A stretch of DNA of 16,115 nt from Treponema sp. (GTDB lineage: Bacteria; Spirochaetota; Spirochaetia; Treponematales; Treponemataceae): assembly GCA_016293645.1 (NCBI GenBank), contig JAEDDW010000041.1, forward strand, positions 1 to 16,115, given 5' to 3'. The notes under the pieces are model-generated. The model worked only from the letters and a program-made list of their open reading frames with translations, made no database searches and had not been told where the DNA came from. Both the position numbers and the translations under genes were made by a program. How positions within the stretch are numbered: the first letter of the stretch is position 1; each line of letters begins with the position of its first letter. Of this stretch, positions 6,285 to 13,485 are shown in pieces.

Positions 6285-7529
6285 TCAGTTTTCCAGTTCT
6301 ATTGTAAGTCCAATGATGTGGCCGTCACGGTAAACCGTAATGTTGATCTTGTCTCCCGGTTTTTTGTCTTCCAGGGCACTGTAGAAATCGGCCAGCCGGT
6401 CTATTTTGATTCCGTTGACTTCCGTGATGATGTCACCGCCCAGATAGATTGTCTGTGGATTGAAGGTACCGTACTGCACTGCCTTTGTTCCGCCTTTAAG
6501 ACCACCTTGCGCAGCCTTGCTTCCCGAGCGTACTTTGTTTACAAGAAGACCGGTGGAAATTTTGTATCCTGCGTAGGCAGCTATGCGGCCTGTGTTCTGG
6601 ACAAAAGAAGCCTGGATTGTTCCGCGGTTGACCCTGCCGAATGCAAGCAGATCACGGACAACTCGGCGGGCTGTGCTTACCGGAATGGCAAAACCAACTC
6701 CGCTTGAAGAACCTGATTTTGAATAGATGATTGTGTTGATTCCGATCATGTGTCCTTTGCTGTCAAGAAGAGGACCACCGGAATTTCCAGGGTTGATGGC
6801 CGCATCAGTCTGGATCATGTTTCGTATTATCACGTTGTTGCTTGACTGGATTGGACGACCAAGGCCGGAGATGATTCCTGTAGTCATGGTTCGTTCAAGG
6901 GCAAAGGGGTTTCCGATGGCGATGACTTTCTGTCCCACCTTGAGTGCATCAGAATTTCCAAAGTCGATGGTCTTGAGTTCCGCCTTTGGGTCAGGATCGA
7001 ATTTTATTACCGCAATGTCGCTTTCAATATCCTTGCCTATTACATGACCTTCGTAGCTTGTTCCGTCGGCAAGAGAAATGTTGATGGTGGTAGCATCTTC
7101 TATGACATGGCAGTTTGTGACCACATATCCGCGTTTATCTATGATGCTTCCAGAACCGGAACCGCTGCCCGTGATTACAGGCTCAAGAAACCAGTTGTAT
7201 CCCATTGTCTGGGTGGTGATGTTTACTACAGCTTCGTTGCATTTTTCGTAGACCGAAATGTTCTGCAGCTCGTCCTGTGTGTAATTCGGGCTGTCGTTTG
7301 CAACATTGACGGATGGCGTTTCTGCCTCAAGATCAAAAGCATCCGTTTTTCCCATAGAGGATGATTCAGATGGAACCACAGACGCTTCCTTGAGTTCCGT
7401 CTGCTGCTTTGGAGAGCTTTGAGTTCCGTTCCCTAAAAAAAATACGGTGCAGGCAGCTGAGATGGCACCGACGATGATTCCCGATATTGCACAATATATT
7501 AATGCCTGTTTTCTTGAATATAGACGCAT
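6285..7529 (-). CDS. htrA: HtrA/DegP-type periplasmic serine protease with one PDZ domain
   Basis: A 414-aa S1C-family protease for envelope protein quality control. A membrane anchor or uncleaved signal spans about 8-32 (ALIYCAISGIIVGAISAACT), followed by a Ser/Gln-rich linker (about 35-90). The trypsin-like domain has the catalytic triad His141 (VVTNCHVIEDA), Asp171 (SDIAVIKF) and Ser250 (INPGNSGGPLLD). One PDZ domain occupies about 315-412 (IYLGGDIITEVNGIKI). With one PDZ domain and an N-terminal anchor it resembles DegS-type HtrA more than two-PDZ DegP. It overlaps no neighbour: radC ends 49 nt upstream and uvrB starts 1 nt downstream. No Shine-Dalgarno precedes the ATG; a promoter with its -10 ending 6 nt before the ATG predicts a leaderless message. 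Confidence 0.95.
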   Translation of the reverse strand: MRLYSRKQALIYCAISGIIVGAISAACTVFFLGNGTQSSPKQQTELKEASVVPSESSSMGKTDAFDLEAETPSVNVANDSPNYTQDELQNISVYEKCNEAVVNITTQTMGYNWFLEPVITGSGSGSGSIIDKRGYVVTNCHVIEDATTINISLADGTSYEGHVIGKDIESDIAVIKFDPDPKAELKTIDFGNSDALKVGQKVIAIGNPFALERTMTTGIISGLGRPIQSSNNVIIRNMIQTDAAINPGNSGGPLLDSKGHMIGINTIIYSKSGSSSGVGFAIPVSTARRVVRDLLAFGRVNRGTIQASFVQNTGRIAAYAGYKISTGLLVNKVRSGSKAAQGGLKGGTKAVQYGTFNPQTIYLGGDIITEVNGIKIDRLADFYSALEDKKPGDKINITVYRDGHIIGLTIELEN

Positions 7530-7535
7530 AAGAAA

Positions 7536-7564
7536 AATATAACCATATTTCGACGATTAGGCAA
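7536..7564 (-). promoter_or_regulatory. Putative leaderless-type promoter of htrA
   Basis: On the minus strand TTGCCT (7559-7564) and TATATT (7536-7541) are separated by 17 nt. Six nucleotides separate the -10 from the ATG, so the predicted start is the A of the start codon. Confidence 0.6.
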
Positions 7565-7578
7565 ATGAAGGAATGGAT

Positions 7579-8277
7579 TTAAAGACTGTCAAAAGAACGG
7601 TCGTTTTCAAGCATTCCATGTTCAAGAAAACTGAAATATCCATCACGGGTTATGATTATATGATCGAGAAATGAGATACCAAGAATCGATGAGGCTTTGT
7701 ACAGCTGCTTTGTGGATTCTATGTCTGCATTGCTTGGGTAGCACTGGTTGCATGGATGGTTGTGACAGCATATGATTCCAGATGCATGCTGGGAAACTGC
7801 GTCCGCAAAAACTTCTCTTGGATGGATCAATGCCCGGCTGACTGTTCCGATGGAAATTACTTTTGATCCGATGATTTCGTGGGCACCGTTTGTGGTTATG
7901 GTGATGAAGTGTTCGGATTTCATAAGGCTGTAATGCTTTATGTATGGAACCACATCCTTGGGCTTTCGGATTATGGAATGGAGGAATCCTTTACGCCGTC
8001 TTCCAAGTTCAATGGCGGCCGATATGGCGAGGGCTCTCGAGGATCCCATGCCGTCTATGGCGGTAAGGTTTTCCACAAGGTTGTCTTCGTTGCTTGCGTT
8101 TATGGCCTGGATCACCTTTTCTGAAAGCTGCTCGATTGGATTGTCTTTTGTTCCTTTCCCAAGGATCAGCATGACAAGTTCTTCATCGCTGGGATAGGCG
8201 ATTCCATTGGCAAGGGTAAGTTCGCGGATTTCAGGGTGATTGCACTTCTGTGTGTAGTCGTTCATCTTATTTTTCAT
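7579..8277 (-). CDS. radC: RadC-family JAMM/MPN+ domain protein
   Basis: A 232-aa RadC-family protein. The N-terminal UPF0758 region has a helix-hairpin-helix-like segment (LTAIDGMGSSRALAISAAIELGRRRK, about 71-96). The C-terminal JAMM metalloprotease-like domain has the zinc motif His172-x-His174-P-x6-Ser182-x2-Asp185 (CCHNHPCNQCYPSNAD). It contains extra cysteines around the metal site (Cys170, 171, 176, 179), where homologues usually have HNHPSGD-type residues. The biochemical role of the family is unsettled; it was named for radiation sensitivity later assigned elsewhere. Two in-frame ATGs are possible (8277 and 8265). Neither has a Shine-Dalgarno, and I keep the longer. The gene precedes htrA-uvrB on the same strand and may be cotranscribed with them. 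Confidence 0.9.
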   Translation of the reverse strand: MKNKMNDYTQKCNHPEIRELTLANGIAYPSDEELVMLILGKGTKDNPIEQLSEKVIQAINASNEDNLVENLTAIDGMGSSRALAISAAIELGRRRKGFLHSIIRKPKDVVPYIKHYSLMKSEHFITITTNGAHEIIGSKVISIGTVSRALIHPREVFADAVSQHASGIICCHNHPCNQCYPSNADIESTKQLYKASSILGISFLDHIIITRDGYFSFLEHGMLENDRSFDSL

Positions 8278-8302
8278 TCATATAAATTATTTCGTGAAAA
8301 AT

Positions 8303-8378
8303 AAAAAAAAGGACCGTCCAACAGAAAGTATTTCTGCCATTTTTTCAATGACATCAGACATGCTTTCTGGACAGTCCT
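8303..8378 (-). terminator. Long Rho-independent terminator after the ABC substrate-binding protein gene
   Basis: On the minus strand AGGACTGTCC (8369-8378) pairs with GGACGGTCCT (8310-8319) with one G-U. An inner stem CAGAAAG / CTTTCTG extends it, around a loop of about 34 nt, and eight T follow (8303-8310). A small CCGG-GAAA-CCGG hairpin (8383-8394) sits between the stop codon and this terminator. Confidence 0.8.
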
Positions 8379-8398
8379 GTTGCCGGTTTCCCGGAAAA

Positions 8399-9355
8399 TT
8401 ACTTCAAGAGGTCAGCTGGAATTGTGATTCCGAGAGCTGCGGCAGTTTCCTTGTTGTATGTGAAGTCACACTTGTCGAGGTACTGGATAGGCATGTCTCT
8501 TGGCTTCTTTCCATTGATTACTTCAACAGCCATCTTTGCTGTCTGCTTTCCAAGCTCGTAGTAGTTGATTCCGTATGTTGCAAGACCACCGCCCTGAACC
8601 ATTCCGTCTTCACCTGTGATCACAGGAATCTTTGCCGGTGTTGTTACGAGGGAAACAGTAGCCATGGTTGAAGCGATCATGTTGTCAGTCGGTGTGTAGA
8701 TTGCATCAACTTTTCCAACGAGACTCTGAACGACCTGCTGAACTTCGTTTGTGTTTGAAACTGTTGCATCGACATATGTAAGTCCCTGTCTGTCACATTC
8801 TGCCTTTGCAAGATTGATCTGGAAGCGTGAGTTTTCTTCGCTTGAACAGTAAAGCATCGCAACTTTCTTTGTGTTTGGAAGAAGTTTCTTCAAGAGCTGG
8901 ATCTGTGCTGCACATGGAGTAAGGTCAGATGTACCTGTAACGTTTGTTCCAGGCTTTTCGTTAGATTCAACAAGACCTGCTGTTTTTGGGTCTGTGACTG
9001 CTGTGACGAGGATAGGTGTAGTTTCTGTCTTGTTTGCAACTGCCTGTGCTGCCGGAGTGGCGATCGCGAAAATGATATCGCATCTCTGGGAGATGAATTT
9101 GTCTGCGATTGTAACGCAGTTTGACTGTTCACCCTGGGCATTTTCATACATGAGCTTGATGTTCTTTCCGTCTTCGTAGCCTGCAGCCTTGAGACCGTCT
9201 ACGAATCCCTTGTATGAAGCGTCCAGTGCCGGATGTTCAACAAGCTGGATGGCACCGATCTTGATGACCTTCTGCTTCTTTGGTTTTGCAAATGTTGCTG
9301 TTCCTGCAAGTGCGAGAGCTGCAATTGCGAGAGTGAACTTTGTGATTTTCTTCAT
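8399..9355 (-). CDS. ABC transporter substrate-binding protein (ABC_sub_bind / TrpX-like family)
   Basis: A 318-aa periplasmic binding protein of the ABC_sub_bind family, a group that includes TrpX-type proteins linked to tryptophan uptake. The N-terminus MKKITKFTLAIAALALAGTATFA is a signal peptide with a probable cut after residue 23 (TFA-KP). No lipobox cysteine is present. The two-lobed fold is suggested by IKIGAIQLVEHPALDASYKG (lobe 1 start) and by KVAMLYCSSEENSRFQ and VITGEDGMVQGGGLATYGIN (lobe 2). The start is supported by AAGGAAGG 8 nt upstream. The gene stands alone: a terminator follows and a divergent gene lies upstream, so no permease or ATPase is encoded here. The ligand cannot be named from sequence; tryptophan or another small amino-acid-like compound is a guess. 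Confidence 0.9.
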   Translation of the reverse strand: MKKITKFTLAIAALALAGTATFAKPKKQKVIKIGAIQLVEHPALDASYKGFVDGLKAAGYEDGKNIKLMYENAQGEQSNCVTIADKFISQRCDIIFAIATPAAQAVANKTETTPILVTAVTDPKTAGLVESNEKPGTNVTGTSDLTPCAAQIQLLKKLLPNTKKVAMLYCSSEENSRFQINLAKAECDRQGLTYVDATVSNTNEVQQVVQSLVGKVDAIYTPTDNMIASTMATVSLVTTPAKIPVITGEDGMVQGGGLATYGINYYELGKQTAKMAVEVINGKKPRDMPIQYLDKCDFTYNKETAAALGITIPADLLK

Positions 9356-9382
9356 TTAAGTTTCCTTCCTTATGTTTTGTAT

Positions 9383-9396
9383 GGAGAAAAATCTCC
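9383..9396 (-). promoter_or_regulatory. 5'-terminal hairpin in the ABC binding protein leader
   Basis: GGAGA-TTTT-TCTCC on the minus strand begins within 1-2 nt of the predicted transcription start near 9397, upstream of the AAGGAAGG ribosome-binding site (9364-9371). Hairpins at the extreme 5' end commonly protect mRNA from decay, which would suit an abundant binding protein. The role here is inference. Confidence 0.45.
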
Positions 9397-9403
9397 GCAA
9401 CCA

Positions 9404-9432
9404 ATGATAAACCATATGCTGTTAAATTGCAA
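9404..9432 (-). promoter_or_regulatory. Promoter of the ABC substrate-binding protein gene (shared -35)
   Basis: On the minus strand TTGCAA (9427-9432) and TATCAT (9404-9409) are 17 nt apart. This predicts a 42-nt leader. The TTGCAA hexamer is palindromic and also serves the divergent RACo promoter. Confidence 0.6.
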
Positions 9433-9455
9433 TTTTCAATCCCAGAGGTTATAGT
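9427..9455 (+). promoter_or_regulatory. Promoter of the RACo-like gene (shared -35, leaderless)
   Basis: TTGCAA (9427-9432) and TATAGT (9450-9455) are 17 nt apart. The -10 ends 6 nt before the ATG at 9462, so the predicted start is the A of the start codon. The hexamer lies in a 12-bp perfect palindrome AAATTGCAATTT (9424-9435). Confidence 0.6.
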
Positions 9456-9461
9456 CTTATC

Positions 9462-10802
9462 ATGATATGCAGAAGGTGTACCCACTGCGGCCTTTGTCCG
9501 GGTGATGGTTCAGTCAAGGAAGGTCTCATCGTACAGACGGAATCCAGAAATGCGGATCTTGTTCTATGCCCGGATGGTTTTGCTGGAAATGCGGTCGGAC
9601 TTGCCTTTGACATCGGAACAACAACCGTAGCCTGCCGTGCCTATGCCCTTTCTGATGGTATGCTTCTGTGCTCTTTTGGAGAAAAGAATCCTCAGGTCGC
9701 ATACGGAAACGATGTGATCACAAGAATCTCCTTTTCCATGAAGACAGACGGATTAAAAAAGCTCAATTCGGCCATAGTTACCTGTGTCCGTGAAATGATC
9801 TCAAGGGCAATGCTTGTGTCCCAGGGAATTCTTGCGGAAAAAAGACGCGGCCGTGCTGAACTGAAAAAAATCGTAGTCGCCGGCAATACGGTGATGGAGT
9901 CTCTTTTCAACGGAACCAGTGTGAGCTCCCTTGCCTGCTATCCGTTCATACCGGAATCAAAATTCGGCGTAGAGATTGACGTGGAAAAAATATTTGGGTC
10001 TGAGTTTTTTGCCGGCAGCTGTAAAGTCTACATCGCACCTGCGGCAGCGGCCTTCATCGGCGGTGACATGATCTGCGCCATGATCGCCTCAGGCTTCCAC
10101 AGTGAAAGTCCGCAGACAAGATTTCTGGCCGACCTTGGAACAAACTGCGAGATGTGCGTAACCGATCCAAAAAGCAACAGGATACTATGTGCTTCCGCTG
10201 CCGCAGGACCTGCCTTTGAAGGCTTTGGCATCGATTGCGGATCTTCCGCCTGCAGGGGTGCCATCGCAAAAGTTCAATTCAAAAACGGAAAGCCAGATGC
10301 CAGTGTGATCGGAGGTGGAGAAGCTTCATCCATTTCCGGGACAGGCCTTGTCAGCGCAGTTTCTGCTTTCCTGGACGAGGGCATCCTCAACAAGGACGGA
10401 AGTTTCCGTGATGAAAACATGGACCGTATCTATCTTTCTGGTAAAGTCTGGATTTCAAGGCGGGACGTAAGGAATTTTCAGCTTGCAAAAGGGGCTGTCT
10501 GCTGCGGCCTCAAGATGCTTGCCCAAAGCGGAATTGAAATGAAAGATCCCGTGCTTCATCTTGCAGGCGGTTTCGGAACCAGTCTTGTTCCGGATGACGC
10601 AATAAAAACCAGGATGATTCCAGATTTTTTTGAAGGCAAAGTGGTTTCCGTAGGAAATGGAGCGCTCCAAGGAGCTTCCATGCTTTTGCTTGATGAAAAC
10701 TTCAGGAAAGCAGCCGAGAAGACAGCCTTGGATTGCATCGTCCTTGATCTTGCTTCCAATGAAAATTTCCAGAACGAATACATGAATGCACTTGGTTTTT
10801 AG
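9462..10802 (+). CDS. RACo-like ASKHA-domain protein with N-terminal CxxCxxCxxC cluster
   Basis: A 446-aa protein related to RACo, the ATP-dependent reductive activator of corrinoid iron-sulfur proteins (DUF4445 / RACo C-terminal region). ASKHA nucleotide-binding motifs are visible: phosphate-1 AFDIGTTTVA (48-57), phosphate-2 LADLGTNCEM (222-231) and adenosine AGGFGTSL (368-375). SRRDVRNFQLAKGAV (332-346) and the ending ENFQNEYMNALGF are characteristic of this family. Canonical RACo carries an N-terminal 2Fe-2S ferredoxin domain of roughly 90 residues or more; here it is replaced by a short stub with Cys3, Cys6, Cys9 and Cys12 followed by Pro. That pattern suits a single iron-sulfur centre. 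No corrinoid protein or methyltransferase is encoded nearby, so the partner is unknown. The start has no Shine-Dalgarno and a promoter adjoins the ATG. Confidence 0.85.
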   Translation: MICRRCTHCGLCPGDGSVKEGLIVQTESRNADLVLCPDGFAGNAVGLAFDIGTTTVACRAYALSDGMLLCSFGEKNPQVAYGNDVITRISFSMKTDGLKKLNSAIVTCVREMISRAMLVSQGILAEKRRGRAELKKIVVAGNTVMESLFNGTSVSSLACYPFIPESKFGVEIDVEKIFGSEFFAGSCKVYIAPAAAAFIGGDMICAMIASGFHSESPQTRFLADLGTNCEMCVTDPKSNRILCASAAAGPAFEGFGIDCGSSACRGAIAKVQFKNGKPDASVIGGGEASSISGTGLVSAVSAFLDEGILNKDGSFRDENMDRIYLSGKVWISRRDVRNFQLAKGAVCCGLKMLAQSGIEMKDPVLHLAGGFGTSLVPDDAIKTRMIPDFFEGKVVSVGNGALQGASMLLLDENFRKAAEKTALDCIVLDLASNENFQNEYMNALGF

Positions 10803-10840
10803 GAGCCAGTGTTTATGTTCCGTCTGTCGTCTTAAGAAAA

Positions 10841-10869
10841 TTGCATTTTTCCAGAATTCCATATAAGAT
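10841..10869 (+). promoter_or_regulatory. Possible promoter of the lipoprotein gene
   Basis: TTGCAT (10841-10846) and TAAGAT (10864-10869) are 17 nt apart, giving a leader of about 41 nt without an obvious Shine-Dalgarno. No terminator was seen after the RACo-like gene, so read-through is an alternative. Confidence 0.4.
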
Positions 10870-10916
10870 ATGTTCGCTTCTGAAAAGCTAAATCAGATGT
10901 GTCTGTGTTGAAAATC

Positions 10917-11774
10917 ATGAAAATAAATCTTTCCATAGTATTTCTTTCTGCTTCTCTTTTGTTTGTATCCTGTGCGACGGGAAAGATTGAAAACCATCGG
11001 AATTCCATACGCCTCAATGACAGCCTTACGGAAAAGCAGCTTTCAAGCGAATCCTATATTTTCATACGTCTTTATGATGTGGTTTACGACAAGGCTTTGA
11101 GACCTGGAAATTTCCTGAGAAGGCCTATCAGATTTTTCGGTTCTGTTCCGGACGGAACCGCATACGTCCATTCAGCCATAAGCACATATCTTGATGATGA
11201 TACTTTTTTAGGGCTCTCGCTTTCAAAGGAAAAAAATATGGCCCGTTATGAGCCTGTTCTGGATCTTGAGAGCAATGATTACATGGTTACCCTTGATGGC
11301 AAAAAATCCAGGTGTGCGGTCATTGCGGTTCCTTGTGCAGAATCAGAAAGAAAGACTGTTGAGAATCTTCTGGATTACGCTGGAAGCAAAGACTCTCATT
11401 TCGTCTACGGAATCAGAAAAAATGTTGCAGCTGCCGCTGGACATATCGGCAACTTAAAGGCATTTTCCCGCAGCCGGAACTTTCCCATCGAATTTGCCTT
11501 TGGTCCGCTGCCTATGGAAAAGGAACCCCAGGAGTTTTTCCAGAAAAATGTTTTTGTCTGCTCCAACTTCATTACATATATCCTTCACCGCAGTGTGGAA
11601 CGCTATCGAGTTGATTTCATGATCAATAGAATCAATTTCATGGGATATACTCCTGTTGATCTTTATTTCCTTGACGGAGCATTCGAGATCTTTGAATGTG
11701 AATTCGAAGCCTATGATGAGGCTGTCAATGAATTTGTTGAAATTCACCCCGGATTCAAAAGATACCTTAAATAG
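10917..11774 (+). CDS. Lipoprotein, possible YiiX-like (permuted NlpC/P60) cysteine hydrolase
   Basis: A 285-aa predicted lipoprotein. The N-terminus MKINLSIVFLSASLLFVSCA has a basic start, a hydrophobic core and a lipobox with Cys19 as the lipidated residue. The frame can extend to GTG 10899, but the ATG at 10917 gives a clean signal peptide. The mature part is not a family I recognise with certainty. Its order of candidate catalytic residues, His85 in TAYVHSAIST and then Cys215 in NVFVCSNFITYIL, resembles the circularly permuted papain-like YiiX/YebB group, in which the Cys lies near the C-terminus in a CS-x-(L/F) context. If so, it would hydrolyse an amide or acyl bond at the cell envelope. 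This assignment is inference only. The next gene converges on it across a bidirectional terminator. Confidence 0.75.
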   Translation: MKINLSIVFLSASLLFVSCATGKIENHRNSIRLNDSLTEKQLSSESYIFIRLYDVVYDKALRPGNFLRRPIRFFGSVPDGTAYVHSAISTYLDDDTFLGLSLSKEKNMARYEPVLDLESNDYMVTLDGKKSRCAVIAVPCAESERKTVENLLDYAGSKDSHFVYGIRKNVAAAAGHIGNLKAFSRSRNFPIEFAFGPLPMEKEPQEFFQKNVFVCSNFITYILHRSVERYRVDFMINRINFMGYTPVDLYFLDGAFEIFECEFEAYDEAVNEFVEIHPGFKRYLK

Positions 11775-11786
11775 AACAATCCCATA

Positions 11787-11822
11787 AAAAAAGGACTGTC
11801 CGTTGGAACGGACAGTCCTTTT
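11787..11822. terminator. Bidirectional Rho-independent terminator between the lipoprotein gene and rny
   Basis: The perfect 12-bp arms GGACTGTCCGTT (11793-11804) and AACGGACAGTCC (11807-11818) are flanked by A and T runs on both sides, so it works in both directions. The core GGACTGTCC also forms the terminator at 8303-8378. Confidence 0.9.
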
Positions 11823-11853
11823 ATCATTTAGCATGCATATTCAACAAATAAGT

Positions 11854-11923
11854 ACTAACGTGCATACTCAAGCCAAGAACCTTGCGGTTCTTTCATCGAG
11901 TATGCACTAACGTGCATACTCGA
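11854..11923 (-). repeat. Repeated arm and competing hairpins at the 3' end of rny
   Basis: On the minus strand the 16-nt sequence GAGTATGCACGTTAGT occurs twice: across the rny stop codon (11906-11921) and again 52 nt downstream (11854-11869). A perfect 12-bp inverted repeat (11896-11907 with 11912-11923, loop GTTA) covers the stop codon. Its downstream arm can also pair about 10 bp with the second copy. Between them is a 7-bp hairpin AAGAACC-GCAA-GGTTCTT (11875-11892) with a GNRA-type loop. Two alternative foldings are therefore possible. Confidence 0.75.
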
Positions 11924-13442
11924 CGATGCGTGTTTCACGGATCATTGTGATCTTGATTCTTCCAGGGTAGCGGAGATCTGTCTCGATCTGCTTTGCAATG
12001 TTCTTTGCAAGTTCCTTGACCTGGTCATCAGGAATCTTTTCATTGTTTACCAGGATGCGGAGTTCACGTCCAGCCTGGATTGCATATGCCTGTTCAACAC
12101 CGGCAAACTTTCTTGCTGTTTCCTCAAGATTTTCAAGACGCTTTACGTAGTTGTCTACAGTTTCGCGGCGTGCACCAGGACGGGCAGCACTGATAGCGTC
12201 AGCAATCTGAACGATTACAGCTTCGATTGTCTGAGCCTCGCAGTCATTGTGGTGTGCTGCGATGGCATTTACGATGCGTGGATCTTCACCCATCTTGCGT
12301 GCCATTTCAGCACCGACTTCTGCATGGTTCTGGTCGCTGTCGTTTTCAGCACCCTTACCGATGTCGTGGAGAAGGGCAGCGCGTTTTGCGAGCTCACGGT
12401 TTGCTCCGACTTCCGCTGCAAGGATGCTTGCAAGTTCTGCAACTTCCTTTGAGTGGGTGAGTACGTTCTGTCCGTAGCTTGTACGGAAGTAAAGGCGTCC
12501 GATGGCGCGGATTGCTTCCTGGCTCATGTTGTGGATGCCGAGGTCAAAGAGTGCCTTTTCACCTTCTTCGTAGATCTTCTGCTGGATTTCGCGTGTAACC
12601 TTCTGAACGATTTCCTCGATGCGGGCTGGATGAATGCGTCCGTCGATGATGAGACGTTCAAGAGCAACGCGTGCGATTTCCTTGCGTACAGGATCAAAAC
12701 AAGAGATTACGACTGCTTCTGGAGTATCATCGATGATGATGTCTACGCCTGTAAGTGTCTCGAGGGAACGGATGTTGCGGCCTTCGCGACCGATGATGCG
12801 TCCCTTCATTTCATCACTTGGAAGTGAGACAGTGGCGACTGTGATGTCGCTTGTTGTTTCTGTCGCGATACGCTGAATTGCTGCGACCAGTACTTCCTGT
12901 GCTTTCTTTTCTGCTGTTACCTGTGCTTCCTGATCGATCTTGTTGAGAAGTGCCTGTGCATCATGGCGTGCATCATTCTCAAGGTTCTTGATGATCAGAG
13001 CCTTGGCTTCTTCTGCCGTAAGACCTGAGATGCGCTCAAGTTCAGAACGAAGGCTTGTTTCCTTCTCTGCCAGAACCTCAGATCTTTTCTGAAGGTCTGC
13101 TGTCTGAGCTGCAAATTCCTTGTCCCTTTTGTCAAACTCCTGGGCTCTCTGGTCCAGAAGTTCTTCCTTTTTGCTGACACGGCTTTCATAACGCTGCAAT
13201 TCTGTGCGGCGTTCACGGTTCTCCCGTTCCTGCTGATTACGGTCCTGAATGAGTTGTTCTTTTGCCTGAAGAAGAATCTCTTTTTTCTGAGCTTCAGCTT
13301 CTTTTATAGCATCCTGTCTCACGCGCTCTGCTTTCTGTTCAGAGGCGGAAAGTTGAAATCTGGCATAAACCCAGCGAATTGTCCATCCAAGAAGTATTCC
13401 TGCTACGGGGAGAACGATGAATAATATCATTTCAGTTGACAT
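11907..13442 (-). CDS. rny: Ribonuclease Y
   Basis: A 511-aa membrane-anchored endoribonuclease that initiates mRNA decay, near the usual length. One N-terminal transmembrane helix (about 5-25) is followed by a long charged coiled coil rich in Glu, Lys, Gln and Arg (about 30-150). The KH domain has the GxxG loop in GRIIGREGRNIR (214-225). The HD metal-dependent hydrolase domain carries His359-Asp360 in ALLHDIGKG. The ending RETRIVEYAR is typical. The start is supported by AAGGAG 9 nt upstream and a TTGACA promoter. galK lies upstream on the same strand with only a small hairpin (13530-13543) between, so some read-through is possible. The 3' end overlaps a strong stem-loop that includes the stop codon. 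Confidence 0.97.
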   Translation of the reverse strand: MSTEMILFIVLPVAGILLGWTIRWVYARFQLSASEQKAERVRQDAIKEAEAQKKEILLQAKEQLIQDRNQQERENRERRTELQRYESRVSKKEELLDQRAQEFDKRDKEFAAQTADLQKRSEVLAEKETSLRSELERISGLTAEEAKALIIKNLENDARHDAQALLNKIDQEAQVTAEKKAQEVLVAAIQRIATETTSDITVATVSLPSDEMKGRIIGREGRNIRSLETLTGVDIIIDDTPEAVVISCFDPVRKEIARVALERLIIDGRIHPARIEEIVQKVTREIQQKIYEEGEKALFDLGIHNMSQEAIRAIGRLYFRTSYGQNVLTHSKEVAELASILAAEVGANRELAKRAALLHDIGKGAENDSDQNHAEVGAEMARKMGEDPRIVNAIAAHHNDCEAQTIEAVIVQIADAISAARPGARRETVDNYVKRLENLEETARKFAGVEQAYAIQAGRELRILVNNEKIPDDQVKELAKNIAKQIETDLRYPGRIKITMIRETRIVEYAR

Positions 13443-13485
13443 TTCAAAATTCTCCTTTTATTCATATAAGAATAATTCAGGATAC

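Noticed and set aside
8278..8291. A leaderless promoter for radC (AATAAT at 8286-8291, 8 nt before the ATG).
   Set aside because: No -35 match at 16-18 nt and it abuts the T run of the upstream terminator, so I did not list it as a feature.
9356..9461. A T-box or other riboswitch ahead of the TrpX-like ABC gene.
   Set aside because: The predicted leader is only about 42 nt with one 5-bp hairpin, too short for a T-box or known riboswitch.
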